Below, in pieces: positions 9,382 to 20,432 of a stretch of DNA of 64,000 bases. How positions within the stretch are numbered: position 1 is the stretch's first letter; the number at the start of each line of letters is the position of its first letter. Below the pieces are notes generated by a model. That model searched no databases, was not told the origin of the DNA, and worked only from the letters and a program-made list of their open reading frames with translations. Both the position numbers and the translations under genes were made by a program. The DNA lies in assembly GCF_000213175.1 (NCBI RefSeq), contig NW_009799101.1, positions 81,147 through 145,146 on the forward strand, in the 5' to 3' direction. This DNA is from Neurospora tetrasperma FGSC 2508. Lineage: Eukaryota; Ascomycota; Sordariomycetes; Sordariales; Sordariaceae.

Positions 9382-12010
9382 TCACAAATGCTGACTGGCC
9401 TCGGTCAGAATACTCAGCAGCGTAACCGCCGCGCCTCCAATGAGTGCGCTCTTACTCGACTTCTCGCTGCGTTCTCTGCGCTCCCGTTCCCTATCGCGGT
9501 CCCGATCACGGTCCCGATCATGGTGGCGGGAGGAGCGGTGACGATCGCCGCGATCCCTTTCCCTTTCCCTGTCGCGGTCTCGATCTCGGTCCCTGTCACG
9601 GTCCCTTTCGCCGCCACCGCCATCTCGGTACCTAGAATCTCTGTCGCGATCCCTATCTCCTCTTTCACGGTCGCGGTCACGGTCCCTTTCTCTCTCCCTT
9701 TCCCGGTCTCTGGTGTCTCTAGGATCCCGGAGGTCACGATCACGCTCCCTGTCCCTTTCTCTGTCCCGATCTCTCCTCGAGCGAGAAGGGTCGCGGTGGT
9801 GGTCCCTGTCACGGTCCCTTCCAAGATCCGCCCCAACCAAATCTCGTGGGCGTACACGGCTTCGACTTCGATCACGGTCCCTGTCCCTGTCCCTATCTTT
9901 ATCATCCCGATGCCTGCTGCGGTCACGGTCACGGTCACGGTCGTCCCTGCTCGGATCCCTATTGGTTCTGCGCCGGTTTTCGCGCTCCTCCTCCCGTCTC
10001 TTCCGCTCCGCATACTCCCCAGGACTAATCTCCTTCGGACCATCCCTCCCAAACCGGACATGATTCGTGTTCTTGTTCTTGAGAATCGGTTTCGGGGCCG
10101 TGGTAGTGCTGCTAGGGCTTGTGATACTACTGCTGATCTTTGAGTTATCGTCTCCATTTACACTTGCCGGCGGCGACACAATCACCGGTTGACCGGCCCT
10201 CTGGGCATCCTGGTTGGTAGAGGCATTGATTGAAGCATCACTCGCCCGCCGCCGACGGTGTCTCCTCCTTCTAGCAGCAGATGCATCGTCGCTCACGTCG
10301 TCCGTGTCTGAGGACTCGCTGCTGCTGCTGTCCGAGTGCCGCCGGGTCTCTGCGCTGCGTCGGCGGCGGCCGTCACTGGTCGTGTCGGGTGTAGGCCAGG
10401 TACTGTGTCTCCCCTGAGCAGCAGCAGCAGCATACCTCCTGGCATTCCTGACTTCGGTCGTTTGTCTGGCAAACTCGAGAATGTCTTTTTTGGTCAGCTC
10501 GCCTAGGACAGCAACAAAATCGGGACGAGCTTCGTAGCGCACGCCGGCCCTTTCGAGCACTTCGGGAGACACCAGCTTGCGCTTGATGCGGGTCCATTTC
10601 GCATCTATGGGAATTTCTTTGCCCTTGCCGTCTGGTGCTAGACGGGTGTATTGTCGAGGAATTGTGGGCTTAGGGCTGGGTATGCCGTTGCCTACTGGGG
10701 GTGCAGGTGACATGAACGATGCTGCGGTGGTTGGTGGCCCTTGGGAAGGTGGTGCATCTGGGTAGGGCGGCATAGCCAGGGGTGGGACGTAGCGAGGGGA
10801 AGTGCCGTACTGGGCGGCGGAGGAAGAGGCAGAAAACATGCCGTTGCTGGACTGGGACTTGTTGCCGGGGATGGTGAGCGGTGGAGGGCCACCGGGGGTG
10901 AGGTAATGTCCTTTGCTGGGCGAGGTACCGGGAGAGGCGAAGTGGTGGTCATTTCCCGTGGGATAGGGGGCCAATTGCATAGAACCCATGCGGGCGGCAA
11001 GAATGTCGGGGTTGTGGTTGTCGAGATCTATGAGGTCGCGGGTTGAGATCAAGGCACCTGCTTGGGATCCAGTGATGGAATCCGAGTCTGAAGCGTCTGG
11101 GGTTTGAACATCGTAGCTGTATTGGCTGTTGAGACCAGGGGTCCTATGGTGATGGAACGGCTGCAAAGCTCGTGGTACCTTGGGGTCATAGTCTGGAAAC
11201 CTTGAACTATCTTGTTGACCGTTGGACGAGGCATGGTGATCGAGCAAACCACGAACGGACGGCGGTGAACCGGCGTGAGGGGATTGGTTGGCCTCGAGTT
11301 CGCGGATATACGCTCGTAGAACCTCCTGTTTCCATTGTGAGATGATGCTGTTTCACAAAGGTCCATTCACCGCAATAGGTATCACTAACCTTATTCTTCC
11401 TCAGGATCTCGGGCGAAAACCCCTCCTTTTCGAGCTCCTCCTTGAAGGTCTGCCAAGTATCCTCCCTCATTTCGGTGGTAGGGGACGCTCGGTTTTGGAA
11501 CATCCTCGTCGCAACCCGTTCCAGCTTATCCTTGATCATGTCCAGCTGCTTGCCATCGGTATGGTTCAACACCTCCTGGGCGTTCTCCGGGTTATGAACC
11601 TGCACGGCATCGAGAAGCTTGGCGATCTTGCGAGTCGGGGATTCCAGATCCAAGAGGTTCAGCCTCAACTGCAGGCGGTCATTCACCCCATCGCGCCCGT
11701 CGCCATATTGGCGGAGGATGTCGTCCACTTCGCGCAGGGCTTCATCGCTGTCTTCGACGGCGGAGGCTAATCGTTTGGCGTAGATGTTATCGCGCGAAGT
11801 GTCCTTGAGGACCGAGTCCTGATCTTGGGATTCAACGTGCAGGTATTTCAAGGCTTGGTGCAGGCCTTTGAGGTCCTCCTCCATCCACTTGAGGGGCGCG
11901 TCGTCGGCGGCGTCATGATTGACCCGTTTGACGTCGCGGAGTAACTGACGAGCGTAGGCGTGGACGGACTCGACAGTCGGGGTTGAGTAATCGCCAGAAG
12001 GAACCGTCAT
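9382..12010 (-). CDS. RD/RE-repeat protein with probable DUF8035 domain
   Basis: The gene is complement(join(9382..11325,11390..12010)), 854 aa. The 64-nt intron has donor GTTAGT and acceptor AAACAG in phase 0, fusing ...ILRKNK to EVLRAYIREL. The ATG at 12010 is chosen because the codon three positions upstream is TTG. Residues 1-210 are mostly helical and charged. The middle is Pro/Ser-rich. Around 430-500 is a compact conserved-looking block (DAKWTRIKRKLVSPEVLERA ... LTKKDILEFARQTTEVR) that I take to be the fungal DUF8035 domain. After an Arg/Ser-rich stretch (about 530) comes a long run of Arg-Asp/Arg-Glu dipeptides (about 600-830) like those in U1-70K-type and other RNA-processing proteins, then a short hydrophobic C-terminus (ALIGGAAVTLLSILTEA). 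A nuclear, RNA-related role is only an inference from the RD/RE repeat. Confidence 0.8.
9480..9960. repeat. Low-complexity RD/RE-coding repeat (GGTCCCGATC-type on + strand)
   Basis: A degenerate 6-bp periodicity (CGGTCC/CGATCC/CGGTCA on the plus strand) encodes the Arg-Asp/Arg-Glu run of the minus-strand gene. The same repeat leaves long open frames on both other strands and phases, so the apparent plus-strand frame over 9388-10143 is a by-product. Confidence 0.8.
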
Positions 12011-14825
12011 CGGAATCAAATCGGGAGTGTGAAAGGTCTGGTGTTATGATGAAAGGTCCCACGTGGGGACAATCAGTGGATAGGTATGTGGGTTAGCTCT
12101 CGTGCTATCAGCGGAGTGCGGTGGTGGATTGAAGCTGCTGGTGCGTTATGTAACAGCGATTCAATGGTGTTTTTGCAGAACTTCGCCAGATGAAGTGAGA
12201 GAACGTCTGAGAGAAGGATGTTCGGGGGAAAGTTCAGGTCTGGTCTACTGTGACAAAGTTGTTGTTTGGTGATCGCCTCCAGCTAAGCCAAGGTTGGTTG
12301 TATGGAATCGGAGAGTTAGTGGTCGTGCCAAGGACCGGGACAGGTCAAAATTCGGACCCTTGTTGACCAAGACTGCCCGATGACCAAACTGGGGCAGTGT
12401 GGTTGCAAATCTTGGAGCAAGGGTGTAAGCAGGCCAAGCTTTTTTCCTTTTCGTCACCTGCCTTGGTAGCGCCGGAGATTCCGCGATTGTTGATGGAGAA
12501 AGTCAGGTCAAAGAGGGAGAGGGAAATGGATAGTGGGGAGCGAGCTTTGGGGAGGTGAAAGAGAAAAAACGGAGCTTGTCAGGTCTGCTATCAGCCAGGT
12601 TGGGAATCCGAAAGTCTTGGGCTGGGAGACTGGTGCCAACCAATGACGAAGGTACAGAGAGTGGGAATTGATGCCACTGGATGATGGTCACCGTGATGGA
12701 GGGTGGGTGGCAGCCAACTTGAAGGCGAATTAACAAACGACATATCGCGAGGGGGGCTGCTGGCATGGCGTCTGCAATCCTGAAAGGGGGAGACGGGTCG
12801 GAAGGGTGTCATATCCTGGGTATGATATGAAATGAATCCCTCGAAAGGAACTCGGTGGTGACACGGCGCAATGAAACAGACAGACAAACATCATGGCCAC
12901 CAGGGCTAACGACTAGTACTAACCGTTCCTGCTTCGACCCGTCCACCCGTCCGTTGTCTTGAACCGTTCAGTTAGTACTGAAGGATACTTCAACTTGCGG
13001 ACATGGCGACTTCCGAACGGATCTTGGAATGCCGTGTCGATTCGTACCTTGGAGGGTCCATTCCGTTGTTTGGGTTTCGATGCCCTGTCTTGGCACGGTG
13101 ACGTCGTTTGACAAGACGGACCCGGCCTTTTTAAGCGAGGTGCCTTGTGAGGGGCAACCCCGGCCAATCAAAATCGAGGATCTACTGGGTTAGGAAACGA
13201 GGGAGGGGTCTTTGGGCTTTAGCGCCGTTAAACGCCCCTGGAGCATGCTGTACTTTAGCTGCGCCACTGGTACCTCGAACAGGGAGCGGGCGGATAGTAC
13301 TTGCTGTCGGGTACGTAGGTATCACCGTCAGATAAAATCAGGGTTCAATTCACTTTCCACAAACACATAAATTTTTGACATCCTTCCTGTTTAATCTCGT
13401 ATCTTCATCAAGGCTTCGTTTGATAAGTCTACATTTTCCACCAAAACTATGTAGAGTAGCCGTGTTCAAGGTCAAAATAGACTTATTCCGGCACCGCTTT
13501 AGGGCCTAGTCTAGTATATAATTCCGGTCGGGCTGTGCACGTCACAACGTCTTCCGTTTCCCCACATCTTCACGAGGCTGTGAACTGAGCTAACCAAAGC
13601 TTCTTCATCCCTTCCATTCCATTTCCATTTCCATTCAAGACATGGTGTACAAGAGTCACCGATGGCTGTAATGGGAATAGCTCCAGACTAAAGGTGTATA
13701 GTGTACTCTGTACAATGCAGTCTGTGCTTGTGCTTGTACGTCTCCACTTTGTTCAGTTACCAACCGGGGGAAATGACTTGCATCTTGCATATCCGACATA
13801 CAGTACAGGACAACTCCGTGGTACACTACACACACCGACGCAACTGAAGCAGATAGGCGAACCGCTTCTACCGCCGCCCAGAAACGCAGGCAAACTCACA
13901 GAAGATCAAAAAGGCAACTTTAACCTCTTCTGTGACACACTCGGTAGCTCTTGGCATCAAAATGTGCATTTTGACTATCTACCTCTACCTCTACCTCTAC
14001 CTCTACCTACACTACTGAATATCCGCTCATTGGTCGGTATTGTATAACCTCCAGACCGCACTGCTTACCGTAATAGTCAATATATTTACACTGCTCAAGG
14101 TTGAGTCACCACCTAGGTCACCACCTTCTTCTACAACTTGTCAGTAAGGTCTGGCAGTCAAATGCTTACATTCTAGTACCGGGCCTGTTTCGGGATACAT
14201 GTACCGAACGAATGGCATATTCACACCCCTTCAGGTTGACAGTTTCGAGCCAACGGTGTTGCTTTGGGTGAGCGCTGCGAGCCGTCAGCCGTCAGCCTCA
14301 CAAGACATAAAAGTCCTAGACACGACATATTCATTTTGAGGCAACGAAGTCTCCTCACTCTCTTTCAGACCAGCAATCAAACAGTTACATGTTGGGTCAT
14401 TTGGCGGTTGCCTTGTTTTAGTCTTATCTCCATTTGCGGTTGCGGCTACTCGCCAAATATTGATGCCAGCGGATGAACCAGTGGAGTGTCACAAACTACC
14501 TCTAGGGTACATACCTAACATGCTTCCGCCGCGTGAAGCACCGCGCGGTTAATGCACTTGAAGGGCGCTTTTCTTGCTTTCCACGTTGTATCCAGTATAC
14601 CTAGGTAGGTAGCCAATTGAATTGTACTACTATCGCATCACAGGCGGACCTTCTCCTTTTATATGACGGTTGTAACGGGAAACTCTTCGAGTCTGGTTGG
14701 AGAATACAGGTAGGACGGGTTTGGACACCGAGGCCTCTTATGTCATGTTGCTTGATTCCTAGTTGGAGCAACCTCCATTACCGGTTTCCAGCCAGCCGCG
14801 TGTTACGACGTCGACGTCCCCTTTC
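12011..14825. other. 2.8-kb intergenic region
   Basis: No coding frame is convincing on either strand. A CTACCT tandem tract lies at about 13978-14010. At 12911-12985 an imperfect palindrome (AGTACTAAC...CCGTTC ... GAACCGTTCAGTTAGTACT) carries the same AACCGTT words as the foldback element at 7.8 kb. The stretch should contain the promoter of the RD/RE-rich gene (right of 12010) and the 3' UTR of elg1. Confidence 0.55.
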
Positions 14826-17800
14826 CTACTGGGTCATTGAAACATCCCCGTCGTCAGCCGCAACTACAACCGTAGCCACATCCGTAGCCTCACCCGCCAA
14901 CTCATCCACTCCCTGCTCCCCACCTTTTACTCCTGCTATTGGCTCCGCTAGCTCATCGGGTTGAGCAGCCTCGTCGACCTCGACAACCCTCGCCATATTC
15001 TTCCTCGGCCTACCCCTCTTGGGCTTAGCTGTCTGTACAACGTCCGATTGCACGGGGGCAACGTCCGATATAACCTGCTGAGCCTCCCAAGGAACAGACA
15101 CCTCCGACGCGCCAGAAACGCTACCAGCCGTCTTCATCTCTCCCTCCCCTCCAGCAACAGCGTTTCCAGAGTGTTGGAAGTCAGCCAAGTATTGGAGCGT
15201 GAGATCAGTCCAGCCCCTCCCGCCCGTCTTCTCCACCAGGAACGGATTCAATTCTCCTCTGAACCACCTCTCCTTCCTTTTCACACTCCTCTCCCCGCCT
15301 TCCAGCGCTGATAGTGCAGCTCGGGTTGTGCGCATCCTTTTCGTTCCCGTCCCCCCTCCCGGGTTATTGAACCCCGTTCCCAAAGCCACATTTGGCCCCA
15401 CGCCGCCTCCGTCCGCGTTACTCGTGCCAGCACCTTCGCTTACGCTAAGCAAACTACTCATCTTCAACCTCCTCCTCTGCAGATTCGATTCATAAGCGAC
15501 TATGCTCCGCACGTAGGGGGCGACGTCCAGTGTTATGAGGCCCATGGTGCGGTCGAAGACGGAGGGGTCCAAGTAGGATGTCGTGGATGCAGAGGAGTCT
15601 GAAGTGGCGATAGGGTCAAAGGCAAAGGCAAGGTCGATTCGGTTGATAGCTGGATGCTCGGGAGAAGAGAGGGAGAGGTTGGTCAAGGATTTGGTGATTA
15701 TGTTGAGGGCAGAGGATTCGTTTAGTGGCTGGAGGGTATCAGTGGATGTAGGATGTTGGACGAGTGATGAGGTCCGCGACCGTAAAACGGAGCGAGATAG
15801 CGATTTGATGGTTGCTGGAAGACCCGTATTGAGGGAGTCGTGGAGAGTAAGAGGAGGAGAATCGAGCGGCGTTAGACCGAGGACGTTGTCGTCGCGGGCT
15901 TTAGCTGGGGGCTCGGGTAGTGTGGCGTCTAGTGGCTCCTGTGATATTACTGTTAGCGAACACAATTATGTGAGAATTGAATATCTTACCTCGTTCAGTG
16001 TCCCAAATGACCGAGAAGAGCAGAGATTCGCTGCGCTCAGGGCATCAGCCAGTTCCTCAAACGCTTCAAGAGCCTCAAGCCTTCCAGCCCCAGACGAAGG
16101 CATCCCTTCCGCCCATGGTTCCAGCCCAACAGAGTCTTGCCAGCTCCCCATATCAAGGCCCCACGAATCCCAAGTTTGCTCCAGTAACTCTTCCTCCACT
16201 AACCGTCCATCAGTAGCCTTTCCGATCACAGGGTCTCGTCCGAGCCAGTTCATACCCCTGAGATATGTGCTCTGACTAACAACCCTCACCACATCCCCGT
16301 TCTCGTCAAGATCACAGCCTCTCGGCCACCTCGGATAATACCAATCAAAGCCTCCCTTCCTATCCCCGACGCCTATCTGGCACCAATACTGCAGATCCGT
16401 AGTCGCGGCGCGGAGGTCATGGCCGCGAGACTCGTACAAAGATGCGACGGCTTGTCGTGTGAGAGCGTGACCTTCGTTAGCTGCTACCAGCAATAGGCGA
16501 TCAACCGCAAGATCTGTAGGCGGTGGACTTAGCCGGAAGATGCCGTGTAGTCTAAGGGTATGGAGGGGGAGTAGAGTCTCGTCGTTGCATGTCATGATGA
16601 AGGGTCGTTTGGCTTGCGCGATAAGGGTGACGATGGTGGTCCAGAATTGCTTGTCTTCTTCGTAGAGAATGTCAACTTCTTCGAGGAGAATGAGGGATTG
16701 TCTTTGGACCTTTCCGCTGTCTTTTTTGACCTCTTTTGGTTCGCTGGTGGGTGGTGGCTTAGTGGGCTGCTTTAGTTTTGCTGCAGTGGTCTTGGGCCGG
16801 AAAAAAGCATTCATGGTTGCCTGCTTGCCAGATTTGACCTCCTCTGCAGTAGCATCTTCTTGATCATCGCCAGCTTTGTCGGAGGAGGACTGGTGCTGCT
16901 GGACGAGGTGATTCCTGGTCATGTCGCCAATCTTTTCAAGCACATCCTTGCCGCTCCTTCGGCTGCTCGAGTTGATCTCGAAGACCTCAAAGTCTAGTTC
17001 TTTGGCCACTGCGTAGACGGCAGCTGTTTTGCCGCAGCCGTGAGGGCCGCTGATGACAAGTGTATTTGCGATTTTGGAGGCATCCTTCTTGGACAAGTCC
17101 CCGGATTTGACGACGGTTTTCCTTGTGATGCCCCGAAAACCACTAGGTGCCCAATTGGCTCCGTCGTCCGAGTCTTCGTCTAGCTCGAGCTCGTCGTCGC
17201 TAGAGACAATAAAGTCGTCGAGCTTCTTTCGCCTCTTTTTCCTACCAGGGCCAACAGCCTTGGCTTTTTTCGGTTTGTCGGAATCGTTCGAGCCGGTCTC
17301 TACTGATTGCACTTTTAACGCACGAAGCCAGTCTCGCAAAAGAAAGGCTTCGTTGCCGGGCTGCAGGACCTCGGTGGCGTGGATAGGGCCGTACTTTTGT
17401 GTCCAGTTGCTAGTTTCGCATTGGCACTGATCAAAGGCTGACAGGGAGAAGGATAGGGAGTCGTATAGGCGGGCAAGTTGAGGGGGGGCTTTTAGTTGGC
17501 CAGATGCTTGCGTTGCCCTGAATGTCATGAGCTCCGGAAGAATGCGCTGCTGTAGTTTTCTCCCGCTCTCAAAGTGCTTGGTGGGAAGTCGAAGCTCAGG
17601 AGGTGCAGGCATGAAATCGTCCGTGTTGTAGTCGCGAAGAGCTTGTCTTACAGACTCGATTCCCATTGAGGTGCTAATCAGATTTACGATCGACTCTTGC
17701 TGGTCCACCTGAATTGACTGGCCCTTGGATTTGCGGGACGGCAGAGGCAGCTGAATATTTTGGTCCATAGGTACATCATGGTCTCCGCGCACATGTACCA

Positions 17801-18938
17801 TATCCTTCCACGGCCATACCGGGGGTTTTGCGCCAGGAAACTTTAGGGGCACGTTCTTGGAGAAACCGAACTGGGGCATTCGTCCAGTGAAGGCCGAAGC
17901 ACGCGGCTTCTTGGGCGAACATGGTGTAGACATGAAAACTTTCTGCGACGGTTCGCTAATGGTAGGCTTGTCGTTCTTGGGTTCAGCAGCAGGGGGCGCA
18001 GCTGCGGATCCTTTGTCTTTCCCCGAAAAGAAGGGATGTGTAGATTTTGAGTTGGCAGGCTTGGAAGCTGGAGGTTTTTTGGTTCGCTGGCTGGTCCGTT
18101 GCGGTTGTTTTGGGGCCTTGAGAATGGCTTCAATCTTCTCGCCCACTCTCGTGCGTGCCTCGGCATCCGACTCGGAACTATACTTAATAGTCACGACCTT
18201 GGACTCTGGCTTCTTTACGCGTGATGGCTGTACCCTCCTCTTTATCGTTGGAGCTGTCTCCTCGGTTGTCTCTGGTTGCTTTGGTTTGGGAGGTGACCCA
18301 ATCGTTCCTGTTTTGGGATTGAGGCGGAGAAGTTTTGTCGGCTTTGGAGGCTCGACATTGGCGGCAGGAGGGATGACTGTAGGCGGCGGGGATGATCGGA
18401 TATTGACGTCGACCAGATTCCGTATAATGCCAGTAACATCATGAGCGGGAGCCGGTATGGCATCCTCGAGCTGGACAGGCGCTTCTATTTCATTTGTGGC
18501 TTGTTGTGGTAGCTCTGTTTCTTCTTGCGTGGTTTTGATATCCTCTTCTTCCTCTTCTTGTCCGGCATCCTCCTTTGTCTTTTCTAGTCTGATAAAATGG
18601 GTTGCGATACCCGGGCCGACATTGGGTTTTGTCCGTTTCCTTGTCTTTGGTTTCTTGTGGTCCTGGTCGTCTTCTAGATCCGGGGACACCTTGCGGCGTT
18701 TGCTCCGTCTCCCGGCTGCCTTCTCCAGGGTGTCATGTTCAACTTTTGGCTCCACGGGTTCGTCGATGGACATTAGGGAATCCTCGGTCGTGTCTGGTTG
18801 ATGGGGAACGGAAGGGGTTTCTCTCAGAGCTGGAGGAGCAGGCTGTCGGTTCGGAGCAAAAAAGGGATGCAACGGCTTGCGAGCCGCGTCTGGAGAGTTG
18901 CCATTTTCGACCATGGCGAGGACAGCGACTGGTGTCAT
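14826..18938 (-). CDS. elg1: Elg1/ATAD5-type clamp-unloader large subunit (AAA+ ATPase)
   Basis: The gene is complement(join(14826..15938,15990..18938)), 1353 aa. The 51-nt intron has donor GTAAGA, a GCTAAC branch and acceptor CACAG in phase 0. The first ATG of the frame is at 18938; a second at 18914 is also possible. The N-terminal 600 residues are disordered and basic, with HPFF motifs near residues 24 and 297. The AAA+ core follows: Walker A GPHGCGKT at about 630, Walker B LILLEEVDILYEED at about 750, sensor-1-like FIMTCND at about 779. This arrangement (late Walker A, LLEEVDxLxxED) is that of Elg1/ATAD5, which replaces Rfc1 in an RFC-like complex with Rfc2-5 and removes PCNA from chromatin after replication. 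The last 370 residues contain a short RGRPRK AT-hook-like motif (near 15020). It acts in the nucleus at replication forks. Elg1 fits better than Ctf18 or Rad24 because of the long disordered N-terminus and the EEVD Walker B. Confidence 0.9.
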
Positions 18939-20432
18939 GGAGTGGTAGTAGTAGTACACGTTGGGGGAGAACTGTAGATGATTTGGTCAATTCAGGTAGC
19001 CGGTTTGAAGTCAAGAGAAAGAATGGTTACGGGGAGGGAGACATACTGGGAGACGACGGATTATGAGGCAGAAATCATGCTTCTGTTATGATAAGTGGTG
19101 ACGGTACCTACCTACCTAATCAAAGATGAATGTGGTGAGGTGGATGTCACAAATATCAAATCGATATGAACTCCAATTGACCTAATAGAGGTACAGTACG
19201 TAAGCCCTGCAATGCTGGATTCAGGCTGTGCATTGGCTGCGACACGGGCTCACTGTTGAAAGGAGTCGCGGGAGGGGAGGCATGCTCCGGCTTGCATCTT
19301 AGTGATGTTAAGGGTGACCGCGTTCTGCCACTTTAGCACGCGTCTTACGCTGGAGCTCCTGCGTCTAGTTCCGTCCCTTGCCGGCCGCATGCTCCAGTGA
19401 TCGGCACCCAAGTCGTGTCGCACTCGCGCATCCTTCAGTAGGTAGTGTAGGTAGGTAGAGGTACCTACCTGGGCTGCCTGCCCCAGCTTCCGTCGTTCAT
19501 GACAAAATAGATGAGACCAGTGGAATGGTCACATAAAGCAGTCCAATGCCGCTCGTTAGAATTGCAAACGGCCTGAAGTGGAGATTGATTTGATCCAAAA
19601 AGACATTCGTCAGAGTTCATTTAGGATGTTAAGGAACAGGAATTGCTTAGAATATAAATGCAAAGAAGTAATCAAGACGCTTGGATGCGTAGTAAGAGTA
19701 TGCCCAAGGTGTTATGTCACAAACGTCTTAACCATTTTGTCCAAGACGAGCCCAGATGGTCACTGCATGTGTCAGACACTCGGGTCCGACACGGGACCGT
19801 GCACCACGCTGCCATGTACCTTGCACACCCCGCTGTAAAGGAAGGACTGAAGTTATATAGATATAGAAGGAGGTTACTAAACTTTGGGAAAAAGTTATGA
19901 AATACTTATGGGAAAGATGAAGCTATTCACAAGAGAAGGCACTTATGGCTTATGGAAAAGCCAGGTACCTGACAGTACCTGAGTTGGGCACGGATTTCAT
20001 GTACATAAGGCCGGTCCCCCTAGGCCTCCAGAAGTCCTCTGTTGGGGAGGCAGTCTCATTAGTTATCTTCCAAACAAATCCAATTGGTTACAAAGCCTCT
20101 TTCCTGTTCCCCACCAAGGAAGCAGCCGAGCACTCACCGAAAACTGAGGTCAAAGCTCACCTTGGACTCACCGTGCTCCCCAGAATATGCCCCACTTTCT
20201 CACGTCCACTCCACGGTCAAGGGCCCATTTATTTTTCAAAGTCTTGGCTTAACTTTTTTTCAGATCGCAGTCTTTTGAACGAGACGCAGCCCGGCGCAGA
20301 GACCTGATCAGAGCTTCAGTTTGGTTTCGAGATTGGGGACGAGCGATGCCAACGAAATCCTACAGCTAAACACCAACCTCCGACATACCCATACTGTACT
20401 CTACGATATCCCGTTTGTCTGCCTTCACAACC
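18939..20432. other. Divergent intergenic region between elg1 and utp8
   Basis: 1.5 kb between two head-to-head housekeeping genes, so it should contain both promoters. CTACCTACCTAATC (19099) and GTAGGTAGGTAGAGGTACC (about 19448) belong to the dispersed intergenic motif family. Frames at 19578-20307 are short, without recognisable protein features, and lie in the 5' flank of utp8. Confidence 0.6.

Noticed and set aside
9388-10143. 251-codon plus-strand open frame
   Set aside because: It is antisense to the RD/RE repeat of the minus-strand gene; the 6-bp periodicity keeps several phases open and the translation is a repetitive VPVTVPV string.
12911-12985. Imperfect palindrome with AACCGTT words as a second foldback element
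   Set aside because: Only about 15-20 bp per arm match and no element ends are seen; too weak to call related to the 7.8-kb element.
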